Positions 31,366 to 42,639 of a DNA stretch of 64,000 nt are shown here, one piece after another. A model generated the notes under the pieces. That model saw only the letters and a list, made by a program, of their open reading frames with translations, had not been told where the DNA came from and made no database searches. The position numbers were made by a program, and so were the translations under genes. Source of the DNA: Macrolepiota albuminosa (Eukaryota > Basidiomycota > Agaricomycetes > Agaricales > Agaricaceae); the NCBI GenBank assembly GCA_027475525.1, contig JAMWFC010000044.1:621340-685339 (forward strand), given 5' to 3'. Positions within the stretch are counted from its first letter, which is position 1. Each line of letters opens with the position of its first letter.

Positions 31366-33776
31366 TTACTCGCTAACGTCGTCCATGGAGAGAGAATCGT
31401 CAGAAACCGGCAACGAAGAGTCGCGAAGGGGGAGAAGGTCGCCAGGAAGAATGTTGTTGGCCGCTTGCCAATCCATGGCTGCTTGGCAATCCCCCTGGTA
31501 ATCGCGAAGTACGCGAAGGCTGCGACCCAGATTGGAGTAACGTAACCTTAGCGCCATCAATTGACCGCGGACTCGTTCCCGCTCCCGACCCATTGCTGCC
31601 TCCATCGTTGCCGCCCTACTTGAGAACCTCTCCAGCATCTCCCGTGGGTTAAGTGCCACCACCGGGTACACGAGGTCTTGTCCCAGCCACTGGAAAGCGT
31701 CGCCAGTAACCGTCGGCTCCGGCTGAGGGGTCCAGGCAGGATTGACCCTGGCGACCACGGGGTGCCTAGGCTCCAGGCCGGCAACGTCCTCGGGATCTGA
31801 CACCTCCCAGGGGGCAACGTTACCGTAAGGCGGTAGCCACCGCCACTGAGGCTCCTCCCGGGCGACTTCTGCCGCTGCCTCCCCTTCTCCCTCTACTTCT
31901 GCCGCTACCGCCTCCTTGGCGGGGGCCTCCTCCTCGTCACCTTCGCGCTGGGTCGCCAAGGTCTCGTCTGGCTCCCCATCTGCGTCCTCGTCGCCAGCCA
32001 TTGCCGAGGGGCTCCCTTCGCCCCTTGGTATCGCCACTATCGGTCCCGCCTCCTGAGGCTCTTCCCTTGGCGGCGGGTCCATTACCGCGTCGTCCTCGTC
32101 AGCGGCCGGCAGAGAAGGCCCCCTCAGGTGAATGGGAGAGAGCAACTTACTTGGCCCAGCCTCCGAGTCCCTGACCGGTAGGCGACTGGCAGCAAGCGCC
32201 TTCTCCAGCTCCTCCATCTCCACGTCCTCGGGGGTAGGGGGAGGAGATTCTACTACCCGCGCACGTTTGGCCTTGCCCTTCCCCTTGGCGGGCGAAGGGA
32301 CTTGTCGTTTTGAAGGGACCGTAGTCCCTTGGCGCTCTCCAGCGCCACGGTTGCCGACTGTTGCAGACTCGTCCCCTTGACGCGTCGGCAGCGCCAGGGA
32401 ACTCTTACTAATCGTCGCCGCGTCGCCAGCGGCCTGCTTCTTCCTTTCCTCCTCAACGAACTCCCGCGCTCTCTTGACCAAGACGGCACGCTTAAAGGTC
32501 CGCTCCACTACCGCGTCGGGAGCCCCACCGCGTTCACGACTCTTGGCGCCGTCCAAAGTGCAAGCTCGTTTTAGCGTCCCGCACCGGTAACAGGGCTGGC
32601 CACCGGTGGGGTACCAACACCCCTCTGGGTCGTTGTCGGCCCAGCACTTATCGCACTACAGAAGTGTTAACAGACGCGGTAAGAAGAGCTACAACACTTA
32701 CCGCTCCTTGGGAGTCCTTGAACTCCCGTCTTGCCGCCGGACTTGCCGTCTTCTTGTCCTTCATCTCCGGCAAGACCACCCCCGCCTCCATTCCTCCATC
32801 CAAAACCGCCTCATCTCGTCGTGCCACCAACAAACCCTTCAGCTCTGCGTCGCTAAAGGAAGTTTGCGTTGGCGCCTGTCAAATGGTTGGTTAGCAAGGA
32901 AAGTACCTTGGCGCAACGAACTTACCGTGTAACGAGGGGCGGCAGCCTTACGAGACTGAGAGTGGGATAAGCAGAAGTCGCCAGCGGTAAGAACCCTCAA
33001 ACTTACCTTCTTTTTCAAAGTCTTGCCAGGCTTGACCGGAGAGCCCGATTTGCTTGCCGGCAGTGCTGGGCTCTGGGCACTACCGGCGCGGGAATCCTTC
33101 ACATCAGACATCTGTCTCCTGGCAACTGGCGACTTCTCGCTAGCAACCAGGGACTCGCCAACGACCTCTCGCTCCTCCAACGCCTTGGTCCTCTCCTTGG
33201 CGTCACGGGAGGCCTCTTCTAGCACGCTCTCGCGAATTGCCGCCATCTCGGCGTCCACCTGCAAATTGGCAAGAGGCGCTAACACCTCTTGTTTGCTATG
33301 GGGAGACAGATCAGACCACAGCTAAGTTAGAAAGTACAGTTAGAGATACTCACTCAGGCGCTGGCGCGCTTACCGTCATTGGCAAGGCGCCAGAGAGGAT
33401 GTCCTCCAGTTCGTCCTCAATGGTTGGAACAGGAGGAGGCGCCTAGGAACCCAATCAGCTAGCGACACGGCAAGAACTAGAAGCTACTTACAAATCGAGC
33501 ATAGGGCGCTAGCCACTCTGCGCCACGATGATCCAGGTACCGCGACCGGCACCACTCCCGAACCTCGATTTCGCGATCCCATCCCACGCCAAGAACGCGC
33601 ACCTCCAGCCACCGCTCGTACAGCTTCATGACGGCAACCACCAAATTTACTGGCGCGTCCGCGCCAACGCCTTCGATCCGCTTAAGAAAATTGTTCGCCT
33701 TTTCGATATAGGCCGAGGCGGCGTCTTGAGCCTCACGGGAGGGAACAGGTGGCGGAGTTGGAATGCGGAAAGACAT
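31366..33776 (-). CDS. Antisense gene B of Gyp-B: six-exon Zn2Cys6-like protein (720 aa)
   Basis: Exons on the minus strand: 33776-33492, 33442-33374, 33321-33007, 32955-32926, 32875-32702 and 32655-31366. The five introns are 46-52 bases, begin GTAAG and end TAG or CAG. Every exon is a whole number of codons. Exon 1 encodes a helical region ending REWCRSRYLDHRGAEWLAPY. Exon 3 is helical, Glu/Lys/Ala-rich, with a basic end. Exon 6 opens with CX2CX8CX8CX2CX6C, followed by KSRER. This resembles the fungal Zn2Cys6 binuclear cluster (usual first spacing CX2CX6C), so DNA binding in the nucleus is inferred. An acidic, low-complexity middle could serve as an activation region. The C-terminus DWQAANNILPGDLLPL is conserved with Gyp-A. 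It is convergent with pol and probably has its own promoter next to the 3' LTR. Confidence 0.85.
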
Positions 33777-33909
33777 TTTATTTTAATTGAGCGCCAGGAA
33801 AAGATGGGGAGGAGAAACGAAGTCCACACTCATGCGCCAGGACTATAAACCAAATCTCAAGAACGCACGGGCCACTTGTCACAAAAACGGTAACGGTAGC
33901 CTTATTTGG

Positions 33910-33945
33910 TGACTGAGGACAGTCAATTTTTCAGTTGGGGGGAGA
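33910..33945 (+). promoter_or_regulatory. Gyp-B hairpin and polypurine tract
   Basis: TGACT-GAGGAC-AGTCA is followed by TTTTTCAGTT and the purine run GGGGGGAGA against the LTR. Nearly identical to Gyp-A 13024-13059. Confidence 0.75.
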
Positions 33946-34898
33946 TGATAGGACCCCATACAGGTTAGGCGCATCAACGGCAGGCTCGGCACCGGCTCCG
34001 GAAACCTTGCCGCACTCGTTCCGAACTTAGCGCACGCGTTCTACCCATTTTAAGCCATTTCTGACGGCCGCGCACGGCAAGAAGCAGATCCAATCAATGA
34101 TAGCGCCGACGGCAGCAAGAATGACAACTGACAGATGGCATCAGTCACTGACGACAGCGCTTAGCGAGAAGCTTGATGATCTATCAAAAACTGACGGACA
34201 GCTTGGCGTTTGACCTTGGCGTCTGACACCGCTTACCGTCTCGATTTGGCGCCCAACGTCGCTTAGGTGTTCTGACAGACAGAAGGGTGATGGAGTGATG
34301 GTTTAGTACCGCGATCTGCCGCCTGGTGGCGCCAAGGGTCCTCAAAGGACGGTAGGGATCTGAAACCGTTGGAGCTACCCCTTTGAAATTTTCCAGTTTA
34401 CCGCACTCTGGCGTCATTAGCCACTGGCGACGGCAAACTCATTGTAGTATAAAAGTACTTACCGACTTGTACATAGAAGAATAGCAGACGAATAGACCAC
34501 AGTTTCCCCCACTTACTTCAGTCTCCCTTACGCTCAAGAGCTCATTTACGCTACGGTCGGCAACGTCAAAACTCATCGGTAGTTACAGACGTTCGCCAAC
34601 ACTCGACATACTCGCGCCTTGCAACTACGGCAGGCATTATCGACGCTTAGAACCTCGCTAAGCTTATCGTGCTCTTGCCGCTCACCCTTGCCGTGTTCAC
34701 TTACCGCATTTCCTTAGGCGCTTTACCTTAGCGCTTACCACTTGCCGACCCCGTTACCGACTTTTACCCTTTTTCACAGACGCGTTCTCTGGGACCTGCC
34801 CGGGACTCCTCAACACACTTATAGCGCGCCCAACGCACACTCTTGGTTAGGTAACACTTTAGCTACGTTTGTTACTGACCAAACTTTGGGCGTCATCA
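33946..34898 (+). repeat. Gyp-B 3' LTR
   Basis: 953 bp, same ends as the 5' LTR. The one difference seen is GTTACTGACC against GTTTCTGACC near the end. CCGG follows at 34899-34902. Confidence 0.95.
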
Positions 34899-34902
34899 CC
34901 GG

Positions 34903-35370
34903 TACCTCCTCTATGCGGGCTTCCGCCATTTTAAACGGCATTGAGCCTGCGGTGGACCGCCTGGTCCCACTACTCTGGCTCGGAGGGAGGGCTCTCCCAG
35001 TCTGTACTGACAACTTGGCGTCTCCTGGGGCGCCATAGGCGCCTGTTGACTGTCGGCTGTTCTCAGGGGGTCCTTTGGAAGCCAATCGGCTCGACCGTTG
35101 CAGTCCTCCTGGCAGCTGCGTAACTGGGGGTGTTAATCCCCCTGGCATCTTGTCCTGGAGGCGTTGCTGACCATCCTGCTGTGAGCTTTCAGCTCTCCGG
35201 GCCTCGCTTTCATTCCCGGCCAGGTCAGTGCTCTGACCTCGGTCTCGAGCCTTGGGTCTTGCCTGACCCGCATTGGACACTGACGCGTCCTGGGTGTCTG
35301 CTGGGTCTCCCCGTAGGTCATGGGCATTCCGCCTGCCGTCAGTGGAGACTGCAGGTATGGAATTACTCAT
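34903..35370 (-). pseudogene. gag: Chr-C gag, N-terminal part
   Basis: Start ATG 35370-35368 (MSNSIPAV). Open to the Gyp-B insertion, then in frame with 23564 onward. The peptide is polar, Ser/Gln/Arg-rich, with no recognised fold, as is usual for gag N-termini. It lies 130 bases after the 5' LTR. Confidence 0.75.
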
Positions 35371-35501
35371 TGATTCCCTGTTTGAAATTTGCACAGTGTG
35401 GCTGTGCAAGAAGCTCGAGAAGCTGATAGAGTTCTGTCAACGAACTCAGCGACTGACGTCGGATGCTAGGCAATAGATCCTAGCTGGCAGATTCAAAAAA
35501 A

Positions 35502-35747
35502 TGTAACGAAGTTACGAATTTGAGAGAGCTTAGTGTGCACACAACACTGAATCAGACCAGACCGGTCTATTGACAATGTAGTTTACAACAAAATAAGCTG
35601 CTTTGTAAGCAGCTGGTAAGACTATTTATATAATAATGTAAATAATAATATTATATTATAATAAATATAATATAATATAATATAATAGTGACTACTATAC
35701 AGTAAGTAAAGCTATGTTGCCAACGCCACATAGCGGACTACGCTACA
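35502..35747 (-). repeat. Chr-C 5' LTR
   Basis: 246 bp on the minus strand, starting TGTAGCGTAGTCCGC and ending GTTACA. It corresponds to the 230-bp LTR of Chr-D at 60455-60684, sharing TGTAGCGTAGTCCGC, AATAGACCGG and the AT-rich centre. The matching 3' LTR is beyond the left edge, so the duplication cannot be checked. Confidence 0.85.
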
Positions 35748-35989
35748 CCAGTTGCATCTCCATAAAATATGCCATCTCTGCACTTTGATCCTTAGACAGG
35801 GCTGCCCAAAACAATATTGCATATTTTATCTTGGGTCCCACCAGGCCTGCCTTGGCCCCTGTTAACACAGCTTCCAGGTGGTTACCTTTAGGTGCCAGAT
35901 TTAGGGTCCTCAGCATCTATTTTATGGATAGGCCACCTGGCATTCCAAACTTTTCACTGATGACAGAGATTGAGGAATCTTGTCTATTA
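35748..35989. other. CpG-poor spacer, probably old TE DNA
   Basis: No gene. Composition changes abruptly here from CpG-rich to CpG-poor. It separates the Chr-C LTR from an older LTR. Confidence 0.4.
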
Positions 35990-36497
35990 TTATCAGGAGA
36001 CTCTTCATTTCTTCCTTCTTTTACTCCTTATCTTTTTACTTTTCTTTCATTCATTCTTTTATTTTTTCTGTCATTCTGTCATTTTACTGTTTCTATTCTT
36101 TCAACACTATCTGTTAATACTATTCTCAGCCTTTGAGATGCTCTGGTTCTTTAGCAATTATTCAGACAAGTATGGGCTCTTCAGTATTGCTTACATAAGC
36201 CAGAGTTTGCCTTTCTGACTTTCAAAGTCTGGAGTTTTCCTGCCTTGTTTGTACAGTTGTATATTTAGGCAATTTTCAAGTTTTTCAGGTATTGTTATAC
36301 TGTACAGTTGTTTCCCACACTTCAGAGGCCTCAGAAGCATCAACTTGGCATATGAAATCCCTAGACTTGTTCTCTTTGGATCTCCCTCTGTCAGGTGAGT
36401 AGTTATTATAATATTGTTAGTATATACTTTAATACACTTTGGATCTCCCTCTGCCAGCTGTGTGACTGAGCCATAGCCTCCAGAGGTTGTCCTTACA
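35990..36497 (+). repeat. Old LTR related to the Chr-E LTR
   Basis: About 508 bp aligned by eye to the Chr-E LTR (61591-62109 reversed). Shared words include CTTTGGATCTCCCTCTG twice, GAGATGCTCTGGTTCTTTAG, TGTACAGTTGTTTC and the end CCTTACA. No internal region follows, so it is a solo LTR or fragment. Confidence 0.75.
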
Positions 36498-37393
36498 CCT
36501 CCTGCTTGCAATACTTGATTTTCTTCAAGAAGATTTACTGCAATTATGCTAGCATTAAAAGACACTTGGCCTTGAGTTGTTCCTGTTATTTGAGCATGTG
36601 TCTGTGTTTTTTTTTAGTAGTTATTGCTGTAGGAATGTAGACAGTCCACAAAGTCAACCTCTACACCCTTGGATATTAAGCAATACAGTATGTCTGTCCA
36701 GTTGACTGATCAAGTCCTTAGAGCCACTCCACAGGAAATGCTTTTACACACACTGTCTGAAACTTGGATTATCCAATACCCACTAAAACCTTGGTTGCCA
36801 TTTTCCAAACCTTGAGGAGGTCTATGCCTTCCAGTAAGAAACCTTTCCAGATGTCATGAACCATCTTTGTAACCTTTGCTTTCTTACTAAAGTGGGATTT
36901 ATCTGTGGCCAAGCAGTCTAATTTTATTCTTCACACTATAGATTTTCTTAAAGTGTTTTTTATTTCTTTCCTACTAGGTAGTCTTCTCAGGTCCACTTCT
37001 CATGCAATCCTCCAATTGCATCTGATCTTTCAGATGGTTCTAGATGGTTCTAGATGCCTCTGATACAACAATTTTCGAGAATCTGCTGGCCCTCTTCCTA
37101 TGGTGTCTTGGTTTCCTTCATATCAATGTGCATCCCAGCTACTCAAGAGATGGTTTGTGGAAGTCTATCTCCCTATGCTCATGTATCTTACTTACTAGAT
37201 CTCAGACTATATTTTGTCCTGACATGGAGCACTCAGTAAGTATGTGCTCCATGGTCTCAGTTACATTCCCACAGTATGCACATAGAACTCTCCTTTCAAA
37301 ATTCAGGATGTTCTTCCAGTAATTGCCCACTTTATAGTTGTTATGCATAGATTTCCAGAGGAAACTTCACATTTTCTTCATTAAGTCCTTATC
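36498..37393 (-). other. Decayed LINE 3' region, no intact gene
   Basis: CpG-poor sequence with many stops in every frame. It lies downstream of the LINE RNase H and is probably the tail of the same element. Confidence 0.35.
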
Positions 37394-40300
37394 CTAAATG
37401 GACCTCCATATTCTTTCATCTATTGGGAGCTCTTCATTTAAGCCCAGTACAGCCCACCTCATCATGTTGAGATATATGGCTGTGCCCCTCCTTTGTGAGG
37501 TGAGTTTCCTTTCTAGCATTCCTTCATATATTTTAGTCTGCGTAATGCTGGCAAGCTTGGCCCCTTTTAACATATATCCTTCTGGGGCTCTGGGATCAAC
37601 TTTGTCAGGGGTCAGCTTCTTTGCTCTCATGTCAGCTAGCTTGTCTGCACCCTCATTGCCTTCAATTTTAGTGTGGCTCTTAACTTTCACAAGGAGGGTA
37701 GGTCCTCTTCTACTTTTTAGTCTAGCTACTAGGAATTTTATAATCTCTTGATTAGCTAGCCCTATCCATCTATTGTCTTTATTCCTCCTAAGGTTTTTTG
37801 TGAGGCTGTTCAGAATTAATTTGGAGTTGCTTTTAATTATTAGAGGCTCATCTGGTGGAGTGATCCTGGCTGCCCTCAGAATGGCCACTGCTTCCCTGGA
37901 GTTATTGGATTGCTGTAAGCCTTCAGGCAGCCTCAGAGCTTTATTTCTTACATTGTTTTCTCCAAACCATATTCCTGCTCTAGTGACCACATTTGTGGAG
38001 CCATTGTTCATGCAGGAGCCATCTGTATATGTTATTATCAGGAGGAGAGAGGACCCTCTGTATCTTGAGTAGTTCTCATTTGCTCTGTGCCCATCATTCT
38101 GTCTATCTACAAAGATCCTGAAACCTTCTTTTAAAGATGATTCAATTACTATTTCTGGATTGAATATGGTGCCTCCTTCCAGCTCTTGTAATGCCAGTTT
38201 TTCCTGTGTAAGCTCCCTTTCATCTATTGGTGCTATGGATGACCACTTATTGTTTAGCTATCCTAGCCATTGCCATGCAAAGTCTCTGCATTTGTGCAGG
38301 TTCTCACATCCCCCTAGCCTTATTTTTCTACAAGGTGGGCATGTGCAGTTTTATCTGGAGCTACGCCTGGGGTTTTGCATGGTGTTTGTCCTATCTGTCA
38401 GATGTAGCATATCTCCTACTGTCCTAGTTTTGTGTACTGTTCTAAGGCAGACTGCCTGTGGGGTATTCATTCTCAGGTTTTTTGTTCTCTTCAGGCCCAG
38501 ATGGAACCAGACTAGCATCTGCTCCTTAAGAGACCTTTTTATTGCAAGTGGGTTGAATCTGACATTGTACTTTCTAGCTGTCCTTAATCATTCTCTGTAG
38601 GGATGTTGGAAGCTCATCTTCTCTTGTCCTTGCATCCACTTCCAGGTACTGCAGAAAGGTATTGCAGTAGGTCTCCCCTTACAGTTTTTGCCACTTTTAC
38701 TAGCCTTCTCTATATAATCTTGTCAGCTACTGTGGCTCACATGGATTAGGACTCACCAAAATCAAGGTATCGCTTCACTTTCATCAGTTCTATTGCCTCA
38801 TTTCTCAGTGTGAGGTTCAGCAGTTTCTTATCTCCTCCCCCCTATTATGTGGGAGGCATAGAGTTTCCAGGCTCACTGCTGGGTGGCTGTCTTTTCCCCA
38901 GATAAAGTTACATATAATTTTTGTTAATTCATGTTCAACTTGTTTTTAGCATACCTTGGACACTTGTTCTATATTGGGTCTCTATATAAGTCTTTTCCCT
39001 TCAATTGTGGGTTTGCTTTTGTTCTACCTTTTCAGATCATTCACCACAGCTTCAATTGTTAATGTCCAGACCCCTCTATCCTCCACCCCATTTTTGATGA
39101 AGGCCCTTAGAAGTCTTGTTGCCTCCTCTTCTTGAGCAATCTTTATTTTGTCAGATATTCTCAAGCCTTGGCAGGTAGATCTTCATGTTAATATGAGGGA
39201 TGTTCAGTATTTGACTGTCCCTACCAGGACTATGACCATTTTTGGTATGTTAAATTTTGCTCCTGAGACACTGCACCATTTATTTAGCAGCTTCTTCAAA
39301 TCTTTAAACCTGTCATTCTCTGACAGGTACACTGTAGTGTCATTGTCAAAGAGGGTTGCTATCTACCCCTAGTTTGAAGCCTTCAAGTTTTGACTTCTCA
39401 GCATTTGTGTCAGAGACTCAATTGCAATGTTGAAGAGCAGGCAGAACATTGGGTTGTCTTGTCTCACTTTCTTGTCACCTTGAGAGGTGTAATCAGTTCT
39501 CCATTTAGCATTACTGTCATATTTGCATCTCTGTACAGTTTCTGTATAATTTTAATGAATTTCTCAGAGAAATTGAACTTGTGGAGCAAAGCCCAAAGAA
39601 AAGAGTGCAGGATGTTATCATATGCTTTCTCTTGATTTAGGCACACTATCATGCTGTTCTCTCCTGTTTCTTTGCACCTCTTGATCATCAAGTGTGCAAG
39701 TTCTGTCTGCTTTTTTATACACTGTCTCTTCATGAAGCCAGCTTGATTAGTGTATATAATTTCAGGTGCTATGTTGCTCAGTTGGACTGACAATATCTTT
39801 GTCAGAATCTTATAATCTGTATTTAATACAGTGATTGGCCTATAGTTTCTGAGATCTGTTTTATCTCCCTTCTTATATATGGGACATAACCATCTCTCAG
39901 CAAAGTTTGTGCCATCAGATATGCTGTGATTCATAATATTGTTGTAAACTGAGGTTAGCATTTGTGCCAGATCAAAACTCTCTGATTCATCTTCTTTTCT
40001 TTGCTGGAATCTGCTAGCAAGTTCTTTCCACAGTTCTTGTGGGATGCTGTCAAGGCCTGCTGCCTTGCTGCTCAGCAGTTGTTTTATAGCCTCTTCTACC
40101 TCCATTTTCATGATTTCTTCTCCTATTTCCTTAGCATATTCTTTACTAAGGCTTTTGTCTAGTATTGACAGGATTTTCTCCATCTTCTGGGCATGTACAC
40201 TTTCATCCATGGGCAGGCATTCCTTCTGAGGGTTTTCATGGTAGGTTTTTACAATTTCCACCATTTTATTTGATCTTCTTTCAATCTCATGACCCCTTCT

Positions 40301-41690
40301 AGATTCTTTTTATAAGTCTGCTATAATGTCTCTGGGCTTAGCTTGCTTGGTCACAGTTTCACTATATATGTGAGAGATTGTTGCTACTATGTCTCTAGCT
40401 TTTGCAAATCTAATTTTCTCTAACTGTTGTATTCTGTCATTCAAGAAGACAGTCTTTAGGCTCTTTGCATCTTCATTTAATGTCTGATTTACTAGTACTT
40501 TTTTTCTGTCAAGTGTCAGAGCTTTAATTTCTTCCTTTATTCTCAGCAACTTTGCCTTAAAAAAAGCATGGATCTTCTATAAGATCTCCTCCTTGAAGGA
40601 CTTATGCAATGTCTGCGGGTTGTGGATCACTGTTTTGTGCTCACCCATCTCATTCAGCAGGGCTTGGTACTTCAGCCTAGTATGCTCAATCAGCATTTGG
40701 AGCTCTTTGTCTTTCAGCAGGCTGATTGGGATGGCATACCTGCCCTCCTCCATCATTGGCTGTCTTGGGTTCAATATGTTTGCAAAGACTAGAAGGTAGT
40801 CGGTATTAATACCCATATGCTTTATTCTCCACCCATTTGTAAAGTTTATCAGTACTTCATTTACATATATTCTGTCAATCCTTGACTAGCAAGCTCTACC
40901 AGGCATGTAGAATGAGAAGTCTTTTTTGTTGAGTCCTTCTGTTACCATCTGTCAGCTAAACTAAGGTGTATTTTTAAATTCAAAAGAGCACTCATAGATT
41001 GAGGCCCATTTTCATGGGCTGACAGCCAATCCAGAGCATCTTCTACTGTGTTTGTATTATCCATTAATACTTGGGGCTTTGGGCTATTTAATCTCTCTGA
41101 CCAGTAGTTCTTCAAGCCATGCCAGAAATTCCTGTTCTGTGTGGGATTATTTGAAGTGTATACATTTACACATTTCAAAATTTTGTCATCGTACCATGGT
41201 AATTCTACTATGATTGCTCTGCCTAGGACTATATCTACTTGCTTTGCCTCCTTCTATTTCACTGTTTTCTTATTCAGGATCAGGGCCACTTCTTTTGAGT
41301 TTGATTGATTTGTATCAAGATTTGACAGGACAATCAATTGTCTCTCAAAAAAGGTGCTTATTGTTTCCATCAGTTTATTATCTATATGTATCCCTTACAC
41401 TGCTAGTATGTTTATTTTTTCTTTATAAATCAGCTGGCAAATTTCATACCACTTAGACTTAGTAGACATAGAGCCTCCTCCTTTCATGTTAAGGGATGCC
41501 ATCCAGATAGCTCCTTTCTTTGCTTTGTCCTTCTTATTCCTTTGGTTGCTTATTGTGTTATCTCCATACATGAGTAGAAATTTCCTATGTGTGTTGTATT
41601 CTCTTATTGTGTCAGGTGGTTAGGTTTGGATGGTATTTGTGGCCTTGTTAGAGCCACAAACTTAAGCAGAAGTGCTGTGTGGCACCATGT
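37394..41690 (-). pseudogene. LINE ORF2 relic: endonuclease, reverse transcriptase, RNase H
   Basis: Minus strand, broken by many stops and shifts. An APE-like endonuclease lies at about 41690-40950: SLNMKG, then ILAVQGIHI where ILAVQE is usual, NVYTSNNPTQN, and QVLMDNTNTVEDALDW in place of a GDFN motif. RT lies at about 40264-39300: PIYKKGDKTDLRNYRPITVL and KAYDNILHSFLW. The catalytic box reads LFDNDTTVY (39336-39352) where FADD is expected. RNase H is 38011-37394: NSREAVAILRAARI, VKSHTKIEGNEGADKLAD. The order EN-RT-RNase H fits Tad-like fungal LINEs. It can no longer be active. Confidence 0.8.
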
Positions 41691-42053
41691 TCTTTGTAAA
41701 TATGAATGCTACTTGGGCTTGTTCCAGCCCAGCCAGGAGGGTGTGCCAGGATTACCTATTGTTTAAAAATCCAGTAAATTCATTCTGGACATTGGTCTTT
41801 TATGTGCCGCTTATAGGTACTCAGATGTCATAACTGGCAACTATCTATTACATGTAAATAGCCAATAAATGTCTTTAATTTAGAAGTTATGCTCACATCT
41901 ATTGCTATTTGGTCCCTGATAGTAGCCTCCTCTTTTCCTGTTTTCTGCATGGCACTCATTTCTGTTTCAGTCACTTGTGCTTATCCTGTTACCATGGCTG
42001 GATGTAGCAAACTCTGCTGTTCCCTCTATTATTTCTGCTGTCTTGTTTTCATA

Positions 42054-42275
42054 CTAGCCTTCTAGTGTAGTATATGGGCACTGTGCTGGGTTATGGTCTG
42101 TATTCTTACAATTGTAGCAGTGGAGGCAGTGCTTCTCATGCACTAGGGTTGCACTAGTACTGCCATAGTTCATGTCAATGAAGTGCAGATCTTTGATGTG
42201 TTGTAGTAGGATAAAGTAGTTTGTCCATGAGAGGGAGGGGACTGCTTGAAGAAGATGTTCCAGAGAAGTTTTCAT
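42054..42275 (-). pseudogene. LINE ORF1 relic with CCHC zinc knuckle
   Basis: CYNCKNTDHNPAQC is a CX2CX4HX4C nucleic-acid-binding knuckle, upstream of the LINE ORF2 on the same strand, as in the ORF1 of many LINEs. Only the C-terminal part is readable here. Confidence 0.6.
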
Positions 42276-42317
42276 GGCCTTGCTGTGGCCAATTGGTCTA
42301 TCAGGTCCTCTCCCTTA

Positions 42318-42604
42318 ACCAATCTAAACCTTGAAAATTGCCTATACAAACAATTGCACAAATAAGAGGCAAACTCTGGCAAACTCTGGCTTATATAAGT
42401 GGTCTGGAAGCGGTGCTGAAGAGCCTACACTTGTCTGAATGGTAGCTAAAAAACCAGAGCACCTCAAGAGCTAAGAATAGTACTAACAGATAATATTGAA
42501 AGAATGGAAACAGTAAAATAATGTCAGAAGAAATAAAAGAATGAATAAAAGGAGAGTGAAGAGATAAGAAGCGAAAGAAGAAAGAAATGAGGAGTTCTCT
42601 GACA
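42318..42604 (-). repeat. Fragment of a Chr-E-type LTR
   Basis: Starts (minus strand) TGTCAGAGAACTCC at 42604 and aligns with the first half of the Chr-E LTR (GCCAGAGTTTGCC, ACCATTCAGACAAGTGT). The other half is missing. It splits the LINE ORF1 remnants. Confidence 0.7.
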
Positions 42605-42639
42605 GAGGGTTCTTCTGATGATCAGTGAGGCAACCAGTT

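Larger units (their letters stand above)
23569..34898 (+). mobile_element. Gyp-B: intact Ty3/gypsy retrotransposon with an antisense Zn2Cys6-like gene
   Basis: 11.3 kb, with LTRs at 23569-24521 and 33946-34898 (953 bp each, one difference seen by eye). Flanked by CCGG at 23565-23568 and 34899-34902. Gag-pro and pol are open throughout and the antisense gene has an undamaged six-exon structure, so this copy may still be active. It interrupts the gag of Chr-C. It is related to Gyp-A in all genes but lacks antisense gene A. No 77-bp duplications are present. Confidence 0.97.
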
